Part shown: piece after piece, positions 53,621 through 59,311 of the stretch
Layout: each line of letters begins with the position of its first letter
How positions within the stretch are numbered: the stretch's first letter is position 1
Origin: an uncultured Opitutia bacterium
GTDB taxonomy: Bacteria; Verrucomicrobiota; Verrucomicrobiia; Opitutales; Opitutaceae
Length of the DNA: 59,311 bases
Assembly: GCA_903877135.1 (NCBI GenBank)
Contig: CAIRCN010000032.1
Span: 1-59,311, forward strand
Reading direction: 5' to 3'
Program-made: the position numbers and the translations under genes
Notes under the pieces: model-generated
Told to the model about the DNA's origin: nothing
The model's database searches: none
What the model saw: only the letters and a program-made list of their open reading frames with translations

Positions 53621-55732
53621 ATGAACGACACGAAGCTTTTGCCCGCCGACCCGAAACTCACCGCCTACGCCCTCGGCGAACTCGAGGGCGAGGAACAGAC
53701 CGCCGTGGAGACAGCGGTGAACACCGACCCGAATCTGCGTGCGGCGGTGGAGGACATCCGCGCGATGGCGGGGCGGCTGACAGCGGCGCTGGAGGCGGAG
53801 CCGGTGGAGGAGGCGGCCCGGCCCGAGGCGCAGCCGGCGAAGGCGAAGGGCAAGGTCCTGCAGTTTCCGCAGCTTTACTTTGTCATCGGGGGGCTGGCGG
53901 CGGCGTGCTTCGCGGTGGTGTTTTCGCTGCGGCAGGGCGAGTTTGAGGCGAAGGAGAAAGTGCGGCTGCAGGTGAGGGCGGAGCAAGCGAGCGCGGCAGC
54001 GAAAGTGGCGCAGGAGTCGAAGGCGCGGGCGGCGACGATTCAGATGCCGGAGGCAGCAGCGACGCTGGCGTCGGCGGATTCGACCGAGCAAGCGGTTCAG
54101 TTGTCGCCGTTCAGCGAGCGCGCCGGTGGGAAAGCGGACCTTTTGCGCACGAGCGAGCAACTCTGGGTCAGAAAAAAGGAAGGCAAACACGAAGTCACAT
54201 TTGGCGTGGAACGTATGGCACTGCGCGCGCCACCGGTGGGTTTGGGTGTCGCGGCCGCGCTGCTTGGCGGACGCAACCAGCCCAACACCGAGGCTTACGC
54301 CTATCAGGCGGAGAGCGATTTCCTGCGCGTCGCGCAGAATCCGCTCTCGACGTTTTCTATAGATGTGGACACGGCGAGCTACGCGAACGTGCGGCGCTTT
54401 CTTCAGGCGGGGCGGCGCCCGCCAGCGGACGCGGTGCGGATCGAGGAGCTAGTGAACTATTTTCCGTACCGCTATGCGGCGCCGCCGGCCAGGGGTGCGC
54501 CGTTTGCCGCCTCGATGGAGGTGGCGAGCGCGCCGTGGGCTCCGGAGCACCGGCTGGTGAGGATCGGCCTAAAAGGGCGCGAGGTGTCGGCGGCGCAGCG
54601 CGGCCCGGCGAATCTGGTGTTTCTGCTCGATGTGTCGGGCTCGATGAATGAGCCGAATAAGCTGCCGCTGGTGAAGGAGTCGATGCGGCTGCTGCTCGGC
54701 AAGTTGCGGCCGAACGACCGCGTGGCGATCGTGGTGTATGCGGGCGCCTCGGGGCTGGCGCTGCCCTCGACGCCGGTGAAGAAGTCGGCGGAGATTCTGG
54801 CCGCACTCGACGGGCTGACGGCCGGCGGGTCGACCAACGGCGCGATGGGCCTTGAGCTCGCCTACGATGTGGCGAAGGCGAACTTCGTGGCGGGCGGCCT
54901 CAACCGCGTGATTCTCTGCACCGACGGGGATTTCAACGTGGGCGTGACGAGCGAGGGCGAGCTCACGCGGCTGATCGGGGAGAAGGCGAAGTCGGGGGTG
55001 TTTCTCACGGTGCTCGGCTTCGGCATGGGCAACTACAAGGATGCGACGCTCGAGAAACTGGCTGACAAGGGCAACGGAAACTACGGCTACATCGACACGC
55101 GGCGCGAGGCGGAGAAGCTGTTGGTTGAGCAGGTCAATGGCACATTGCTCACGATCGCGAAGGATGTGAAGTTGCAGGTGGAGTTCAATCCGGCGAAGGT
55201 GGCGAGCTACCGGCTGATCGGCTATGAGAACCGGCTACTCAAGAAGGAGGACTTCAACAACGACGCCGTTAATGCGGGCGAGATCGGCGCGGGACACACC
55301 TTCACGGCGTTGTATGAGATCGTGGCGGCAGGGGCGGAGAAGGGTGAAATGCGAGGGGTGCAGGGTGAAGTGGATGCGCTGAAGTATCAGCGGGTAGTGA
55401 AGGCGCGCGGCGAGGGCGCCGCGTCTCCAGGGGCGAGCGATGAACTGCTGACACTGAAGGTGCGTTACAAGGAGCCGGCGGGCGACGTGAGCCGGAAGCT
55501 GGAGTTTCCGCTCGTGGACCGCGGGGCGCGGTTTGCGGAGGCGAGCCACGATTTCCGGTTCGCCGCGGCGGTCGCGGGCTTTGGGATGATTTTAAGGGAT
55601 TCGCCGCACAAGGGCGCGGCAACGCTGAACGACGTGGCGACGTGGGCGCGCGCGGCGACGGATGAGGATGTTGGTGGCTACCGCGGGGAGTTTGTCGGGC
55701 TCGTGCAGCAGGCGGAGGCGGTTCTGCAGTAG
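53621..55732 (+). CDS. Anti-sigma-like N-terminus fused to a von Willebrand factor A (YfbK-like) protein
   Basis: 703 residues. Residues 1-60 ('LTAYALGELEGEEQTAVETAV') are like the helical N-terminus of anti-sigma factors and zinc-finger-type anti-sigma proteins without the Cys/His. A TM helix follows at about 88-104 ('LYFVIGGLAAACFAVVF'), then a coiled region, 'NPLSTFSIDVDTASYANVRRFL' typical of YfbK, and a VWA domain with MIDAS 'DVSGSMN' near residue 336, Thr in 'GGSTNGA' and 'CTDGDFNVG'. A DUF3520-like C-terminal domain closes it. Likely a membrane protein whose periplasmic VWA part senses or binds a partner and controls the sigma factor (inference). Confidence 0.87.
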   Translation: MNDTKLLPADPKLTAYALGELEGEEQTAVETAVNTDPNLRAAVEDIRAMAGRLTAALEAEPVEEAARPEAQPAKAKGKVLQFPQLYFVIGGLAAACFAVVFSLRQGEFEAKEKVRLQVRAEQASAAAKVAQESKARAATIQMPEAAATLASADSTEQAVQLSPFSERAGGKADLLRTSEQLWVRKKEGKHEVTFGVERMALRAPPVGLGVAAALLGGRNQPNTEAYAYQAESDFLRVAQNPLSTFSIDVDTASYANVRRFLQAGRRPPADAVRIEELVNYFPYRYAAPPARGAPFAASMEVASAPWAPEHRLVRIGLKGREVSAAQRGPANLVFLLDVSGSMNEPNKLPLVKESMRLLLGKLRPNDRVAIVVYAGASGLALPSTPVKKSAEILAALDGLTAGGSTNGAMGLELAYDVAKANFVAGGLNRVILCTDGDFNVGVTSEGELTRLIGEKAKSGVFLTVLGFGMGNYKDATLEKLADKGNGNYGYIDTRREAEKLLVEQVNGTLLTIAKDVKLQVEFNPAKVASYRLIGYENRLLKKEDFNNDAVNAGEIGAGHTFTALYEIVAAGAEKGEMRGVQGEVDALKYQRVVKARGEGAASPGASDELLTLKVRYKEPAGDVSRKLEFPLVDRGARFAEASHDFRFAAAVAGFGMILRDSPHKGAATLNDVATWARAATDEDVGGYRGEFVGLVQQAEAVLQ

Positions 55733-55754
55733 GAGCGCCCGCGAGCGCACTGGC

Positions 55755-55820
55755 CTACTGTGTGCGGCGACGGCGGAACAGAAACATCATGCCGAGGCTT
55801 AGGGCAAGGAGCGGGTAGCT
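55755..55820 (-). other. Orphan C-terminal sorting-signal-like fragment
   Basis: On the minus strand a reading frame of 21 codons ends in a hydrophobic stretch followed by four Arg and stop (SYPLLALSLGMMFLFRRRRTQ in pattern: helix, then RRRR). This is the shape of PEP-CTERM/VPDSG-CTERM tails common in Verrucomicrobiota, but a stop codon lies immediately upstream, so it is a remnant or chance. The rest of 55733-55934 holds no other gene. Confidence 0.3.
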
Positions 55821-55884
55821 CTAGGAACACCCGTCAAAACAGCTACAGTTCTACTGAAACCGTCCTAGCCATACACACGTAAAA

Positions 55885-55912
55885 AGCCCGTGACCCTCGC
55901 GGGCCACGGGCT
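55885..55912 (-). terminator. Rho-independent terminator of the Cys-rich protein gene
   Basis: Perfect 8-bp stem AGCCCGTG (55885-55892) / CACGGGCT (55905-55912). Plus-strand A residues (55881-55885) give a T-run after the hairpin on the minus strand. It lies 22 bp past the stop at 55935. Confidence 0.75.
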
Positions 55913-55934
55913 GGAAACTGAAGCGGATGTTGGC

Positions 55935-56174
55935 TTATTTGGCGGGCGCGGGAGCGGGCTTGGCCGCATCCTTGGAACCCTTGCAGCAGCAGGCTTTGTC
56001 GGACTTGTCGGTGCATTTAGCCTTGTCGGTGCAACAGGCCTTGTCGGACTTGCAGCAGCAGGCTTTGCCGGATTTGTCGGTGCACTTAGCCTTGTCGGTG
56101 CAGGTCGTGGTGTCGCCAGCGTAGCTGAGGGTGGCGGCCGAGAGGACCGCGAGGAGGACGAGGATGTTTTTCAT
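55935..56174 (-). CDS. Secreted Cys-rich protein with two 23-residue repeats
   Basis: 79 residues from ATG at 56174. Signal peptide 'MKNILVLLAVLSAATLSYA' is followed by two nearly identical units of 23 residues built as CTDKAKCTDKS(G/D)KACCCK..., giving 13 Cys in the mature ~60 residues, plus many Lys and Asp. The units correspond to a 69-bp direct repeat (55981-56049 and from 56050). Ends in a Pro/Ala/Lys tail. Such density of cysteine suggests metal binding or extensive disulfides; no family recognised. Own terminator; monocistronic. Confidence 0.75.
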   Translation of the reverse strand: MKNILVLLAVLSAATLSYAGDTTTCTDKAKCTDKSGKACCCKSDKACCTDKAKCTDKSDKACCCKGSKDAAKPAPAPAK

Positions 56175-56380
56175 GGGTGTTTTTTGGTTGTTGAGAGGGC
56201 GTGAGCGCAGACGCAAAACGTCAGGGACGCAAGGTTGTTCCTTGGTCTGGTGTTGGCCTCGGAATAGATAAGGCAAGCGCATCTGCTTGAGATCAGCTGA
56301 AGACGTGGCTGGTTAGTCACGCGGTCACGCCGCTCTGCGCGTGGCGACTAGGCTCGGCTACCCGCTATACATCCTGTGTC

Positions 56381-56638
56381 TCAAGCTGCGGGCGCGGGCC
56401 GGGCTGGTTTTTCCACGGGGATATGCGCGGTGCGTCGGAGGAGCTCGGCTTTCGAGATGCCGAGGCGATAGGCGAATGAGGTGAGGCGAGCGTTTTCGGG
56501 CTGCGTGAGCGCGGTTTGGCGGGCGGTGCCGTCGCGGTCGGTCCAGGTGACGAAGTGCGGCCGCTGGCGCGAGGCCTTGACGATGTCGCGGAGGAAAACT
56601 TGGTCGGCTTCGGGTAGGTCGCAGGGGGGGGTGGTCAT
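56381..56638 (-). CDS. Hypothetical protein, 85 residues
   Basis: Not recognised. Soluble, with 'EADQVFLRDIVKASRQRPHFVTWTDRDGTARQTALTQPEN' followed by 'ARLTSFAYRLGISKAELLRRTAHIPV', a possible small helix-turn-helix-like C-terminal half. No signal peptide. It sits alone between the Cys-rich gene and tRNA-Leu on the same strand as both. Confidence 0.5.
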   Translation of the reverse strand: MTTPPCDLPEADQVFLRDIVKASRQRPHFVTWTDRDGTARQTALTQPENARLTSFAYRLGISKAELLRRTAHIPVEKPARPAPAA

Positions 56639-56714
56639 GGACGCGGTGGGAAAGTGTCGCGCGCGGAACGCCGTGGCGGAAGGTTTTTCGGTTGCGTGGG
56701 AGAGGATTAACTAA

Positions 56715-56797
56715 TGCCCGGAGCCGGACTCGAACCGGCACTTCCTTTCGGAAAACAGATTTTAAGTCTGCAGCGTCTGCCATTTCGCCATCCGGGC
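56715..56797 (-). tRNA. tRNA-Leu (anticodon UAA)
   Basis: 7-bp acceptor stem GCCCGGA (56797-56791) / TCCGGGC (56722-56716), D-arm, anticodon stem GCAGA/TCTGT with loop CTTAAAA (anticodon TAA at 56764-56762), a long variable arm as in class-II tRNAs, and T-arm GCCGGTTCGAGTCCGGC. The 3' CCA is not encoded. Confidence 0.93.
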
Positions 56798-56936
56798 GCG
56801 AGTGCTTGGCGGCCGGCACTGTCGTGCGGACGGGGATATGCGTCAATCCCGCTTCTCGGGCCGAGCGGTGCGGTTTTGTGGCCGGGTCCGAAATGGGCCT
56901 TGCCGCCCGCGGCCTGTCCGCCCACGGTGCGCGACG

Positions 56937-57524
56937 GTGAAAATCGGATTTCTCGGCGGGAGTTTTGATCCCGTTCATTTTGGCCACTTGATGGCGGCGC
57001 AGGATGCCTACGAGCAGCAGAAGCTCGACCGGCTCATCCTCGTGCCCGCCGCGCAGGCCCCGCTCAAGCCTAACGACGTGCTGTCTTCCGCGGACGATCG
57101 GCTGGCGATGCTGCACGCGGCGGTCGAGTGGGACAGACGCTTCGAGGTCTCGGACTTCGAGCTCCGCCGGGGTGGCATCAGCTACACCATCGATTCGGCG
57201 CGCCATTTTCGGACGCTCTATCCCAATGATGACCTCTACTGGATCATCGGCGGCGACCAACTGCCCCAGCTTCACCTCTGGAAAGATATCGTCGAGCTGG
57301 CCCGGATCGTGGAGTTCATCTTCCTTGAGCGTCCCGGGTTTCCTGTGAAGGCCCAGCCGGACATTCCCGGATTGCGGCTGCACAGGTGCGATGGGCATTT
57401 ACTTGCGATCAGTTCCACGGAGCTGCGCGAGCGAGTGCAACACGACCTTTCGCTCGACTATTTTGTGCCGCATAAGGCCATTGTATATATCCGGGAGAAG
57501 AGTCTTTATCGCGACCACTCATGA
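56937..57524 (+). CDS. nadD: Nicotinate-nucleotide adenylyltransferase
   Basis: 195 residues from GTG at 56937 (VKIGFLGGSFDPVHFGH). Nucleotidyltransferase motif 'GGSFDPVHFGH' (H14, H17), 'DFELRRGGISYTIDS', 'WIIGGDQL' and the 'ISSTELRER' motif are complete. It makes deamido-NAD from nicotinate mononucleotide. The frame is open to 56802 but that part overlaps nothing conserved. Stop overlaps rsfS (ATGA). Confidence 0.93.
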   Translation: MKIGFLGGSFDPVHFGHLMAAQDAYEQQKLDRLILVPAAQAPLKPNDVLSSADDRLAMLHAAVEWDRRFEVSDFELRRGGISYTIDSARHFRTLYPNDDLYWIIGGDQLPQLHLWKDIVELARIVEFIFLERPGFPVKAQPDIPGLRLHRCDGHLLAISSTELRERVQHDLSLDYFVPHKAIVYIREKSLYRDHS

Positions 57525-57943
57525 AAGGTTCTGCCTCCGCTTCGCTCGAACTCGCCAAGATCTGCTGCCGCGCCCTGGACGCCAAAAAGGCCGAGGATTT
57601 GTGCGTGCTCGATGTCAGCGCGCAGTCCTCGATCACCAATTTTCTCGTGCTGGCGACGGGCACCTCGCAGCCGCATTTGCGGGCGCTGCGGGTCGAGTTG
57701 GAGAAGGCGGTCGACGCCAATCGCGCGCGCATCGTCGGCATCGAGACGGCGCAGGAGAGCGGCTGGATCGTCGTCGATCTGTTTGACGTGATGGTGCATG
57801 TCTTCACAGCCGAGATGCGGGCGCGCTACGGCCTGGAGAATCTGTGGAAGGACGCCACTGCGGTTTCCGTGTCCTGGCTGCTGGCGCCGCCGAAGGCCGC
57901 CAAGCGCACCGCCGCCAAAAAGCCCCGCAAGCGCCCCGCCTGA
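57521..57943 (+). CDS. rsfS: Ribosomal silencing factor RsfS
   Basis: 140 residues. 'LELAKICCRALDAKKAEDLCVLDVSAQSSITNFLVLATGTSQPHLRAL', 'GWIVVDLFDVMVHVF' and 'RARYGLENLW' cover the RsfS domain. It binds ribosomal protein L14 and blocks subunit joining in stationary phase. Coupled to nadD by a 4-nt overlap; nadD-rsfS is a widespread pair. The C-terminus is Lys/Arg/Pro-rich. Confidence 0.93.
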   Translation: MKGSASASLELAKICCRALDAKKAEDLCVLDVSAQSSITNFLVLATGTSQPHLRALRVELEKAVDANRARIVGIETAQESGWIVVDLFDVMVHVFTAEMRARYGLENLWKDATAVSVSWLLAPPKAAKRTAAKKPRKRPA

Positions 57944-57972
57944 ACGCCGGCGGCCCCGACCGCTGTTCCCCT

Positions 57973-58983
57973 TCAGAACGAGTAGCCGAGCGAGCTGGTC
58001 ACGCGCTGGTCGGTCCGTGCGGCACGCTCGAGCACGGCGTTATCATATTCGTATTCGAAGCGAAGATTGAGGGACAGGGCCCTCGTGATCATGCCCTGGA
58101 GCGCCGAATGAAAGGTCAGCTTGTAGTTCTGCGCCTCACCCCCGGCAGGCGCGAGCTGGCCGTTGGCCACAGCGAACCGACTGCTCGCCACGGGCGAATA
58201 CTGGGCATTGCTGTCCTGGGTGAGGCTGACGCGGTCGCTGATCTTGAAAACGTAGTCCTCGAAAACCTGACCGAGATAGGTCAACCCGCTATCGATGCCG
58301 TAGGCCGAGCGGTATTGAGCGGCCACGCCGGAACCGACCGACACCGTTTGCCGGGTGAGTTGCACCAGTTTGTAGCCCATACCGATGTTTTGGGTGAAGT
58401 CATAGTTGATGAGTTTGACTTTGTCCTTGTCGTAACTCGTGAGCGCCTGGACGAAGACGCGCTCAGAAAGATCGCGCCGCCAGCGGAAACTCAGATCATC
58501 GCGATCGGCGCTCAGGACACCGTTGCTTTTCAGATAAAGATAGCGTCCGTCGAAACGATAACTATCCCGGCCTTGGGTCCGTTCAACATTGGCCCGCAGG
58601 TGCAGGTTCTCAGTTTCCACCCGACCCGATTGGGAGAGGAAGCCGAACTCAACCTTGGCCCTCCAAGCGCCCGCCGGCGGAGTTTTGCCGGACACGCCTG
58701 GGGTGGCGGCTTTGCCCCCTGCGCTCATTTTTTCCGCGGGCAAGGCGGACTCGACGACCACAGCATCTGTCTCCGCCACGGTAAGGTCGCCAAGAAACGC
58801 GGACCGAAAGTAGATTTTGCCTTCGCCGTGTCGGACAAGCTGGCCGGTGAGGTGGTCGCCATTTGTCAGATAAAGCTCGTCGGCCTTTAACGGGCCAACC
58901 GCCATCACCGCCACAGCGGCGGACAACAGCCAAGCCATTAGTCCGCTCCGCTTTTGGCCAAAGGTTTTGAATTTCGCATTCAT
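57973..58983 (-). CDS. DUF481 outer-membrane beta-barrel protein
   Basis: 336 residues. Signal peptide (about 35 residues, to 'KADE'), then 'LYLTNGDHLTGQLVRHGEGKIYFRSAFLGDLTVAETDAV', an SH3-like N-terminal part typical for DUF481, a Pro/Ala linker, and a ~230-residue alternating-strand region ending in an aromatic residue (…SLGYSF), a sign of an outer-membrane barrel assembled by BAM. E. coli YdiY is a relative; function unknown. Confidence 0.82.
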   Translation of the reverse strand: MNAKFKTFGQKRSGLMAWLLSAAVAVMAVGPLKADELYLTNGDHLTGQLVRHGEGKIYFRSAFLGDLTVAETDAVVVESALPAEKMSAGGKAATPGVSGKTPPAGAWRAKVEFGFLSQSGRVETENLHLRANVERTQGRDSYRFDGRYLYLKSNGVLSADRDDLSFRWRRDLSERVFVQALTSYDKDKVKLINYDFTQNIGMGYKLVQLTRQTVSVGSGVAAQYRSAYGIDSGLTYLGQVFEDYVFKISDRVSLTQDSNAQYSPVASSRFAVANGQLAPAGGEAQNYKLTFHSALQGMITRALSLNLRFEYEYDNAVLERAARTDQRVTSSLGYSF

Positions 58984-59116
58984 GGGGCGAAAAAGAAGTG
59001 GAACGGTCCGCCGAGGCGAGCACGAACCCTTGGTTCAGGAAGAACATAACTTTGCCCTTGCCTCGTGCTCCCAATTCTGTTGACTGGTACGACCGCTCGT
59101 CCCTGAGCACTCATAT

Positions 59117-59142
59117 CATAGTCATAAAACATAGTCATAAAA
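59117..59142. repeat. Tandem 13-bp repeat upstream of the pilin-like gene
   Basis: CATAGTCATAAAA occurs twice in direct succession (59117-59129, 59130-59142) and ends 11 bp before the ATG. It may belong to the promoter or a regulator site. Confidence 0.5.
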
Positions 59143-59153
59143 ATCAATAGCAC

Positions 59154-59311
59154 ATGAACAAATCCAATAAAGGTTTCACCCTCGTCGAAATCATGATCGT
59201 CGTTGTCATCATCGGTCTTCTGGCCGCCATGGCGATTCCGGCGTTCCAGAAGGTCCGCCAGTCCTCGCAGGACAAGGCTGTCATGAACAACGCCCGTCAA
59301 CTCGCGGCGGC
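59154..59311 (+). CDS. Type IV pilin/pseudopilin-like protein (3'-truncated)
   Basis: Begins MNKSNKG|FTLVEIMIVVVIIGLLAAM, the classic class-III prepilin signal with a 7-residue leader, Gly at -1 and Glu at +5, followed by the hydrophobic assembly helix and 'AIPAFQKVR'. The gene runs off the window end. It may be a major pilin or T2SS pseudopilin of the kind abundant in Opitutaceae. Confidence 0.85.
   Translation, partial: MNKSNKGFTLVEIMIVVVIIGLLAAMAIPAFQKVRQSSQDKAVMNNARQLAA

Noticed and set aside
52871-54190. 439-codon minus-strand ORF opposite the sigma and VWA genes
   Set aside because: Only its last 20 codons, from the ATG at 52933, are kept as a leader peptide; the rest is antisense to well-supported genes.
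55981-56100. CRISPR-like short repeats
   Set aside because: The 69-bp direct repeat is in frame in a Cys-rich coding sequence with a signal peptide; there are only two units and no spacers.
56715-56797. Genomic island inserted at tRNA-Leu
   Set aside because: No integrase, no direct repeat of the tRNA 3' end, and normal housekeeping genes (nadD, rsfS) follow directly.

Overview
The window looks like chromosomal DNA of a high-GC Verrucomicrobiota bacterium, most likely Opitutaceae. This is inferred from the mix of families (Ig/repeat surface proteins, many pseudopilin-like proteins, FGE-free metabolic core, ArnT-B-C-A-D lipid A modification, LptF/G permease, frequent GTG/TTG starts with weak ribosome binding sites), not from a database match. 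It is Gram-negative-like: lipid A modification, LPS export, RND efflux, DUF481 outer-membrane protein. Most of the window is ordinary chromosomal coding sequence; no rRNA, insertion sequence, prophage or CRISPR array is visible. One tRNA (Leu, UAA) is present. || Layout. 1-4218: C-terminal part of a surface repeat protein, CstA transporter, PhyH-like dioxygenase. 4239-8593 (minus): PPi-type phosphofructokinase, ppnP-purB, holA. 8686-16878 (plus): an arn operon (arnT, arnB, arnC, arnA as two separate genes, arnD) interrupted by a pseudopilin-like gene and an unknown one-TM protein. 16943-19587 (minus): LptF/G permease, an SRAP gene broken by a frameshift, a HAD phosphatase. 19659-24904 (plus): fdhD, TPR protein, rhomboid-like protein, prmB, then a Spy-like / ECF sigma / short TM protein / Spy-like cluster. 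24933-31715: a minus-strand cluster of DUF2892, RND adaptor, RND pump, rhodanese, methyltransferase and a heme protein, headed by a divergent ArsR regulator with an AT-rich palindromic operator candidate. 31731-41916 (minus): PLP desulfurase-like enzyme, metXW, yebC, rpmH-rnpA-yidD-yidC, gamma-glutamyltransferase, Y-family polymerase. 41980-44272 (plus): small enzymes. 44288-47344 (minus): OGG-type glycosylase, a secreted unknown, an oligopeptide-binding lipoprotein. 47460-48960: an AT-richer patch with a PIG-V-like mannosyltransferase. 49050-52933 (minus): a heterodimeric ABC exporter preceded by a 20-codon leader peptide and a complete attenuator. 53069-55732 (plus): ECF sigma factor plus an anti-sigma/VWA fusion. 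55885-59311: Cys-rich repeat protein, tRNA-Leu, nadD-rsfS, DUF481 protein, start of a type IV pilin-like gene. || How the parts work together. The arn genes would make and attach 4-amino-4-deoxy-L-arabinose to lipid A (polymyxin resistance in Enterobacteria), next to an LPS export permease. The ArsR cluster combines sulfur-transfer, methylation, heme and efflux functions and reads as a stress/detoxification unit for reactive sulfur or a thiophilic toxicant (inference). The ABC exporter is arranged like drug-inducible exporters controlled by ribosome stalling on a leader peptide. Two ECF-sigma modules suggest separate envelope or surface-stress circuits. REP-like palindromes sit at gene ends, in two cases carrying the stop codons.
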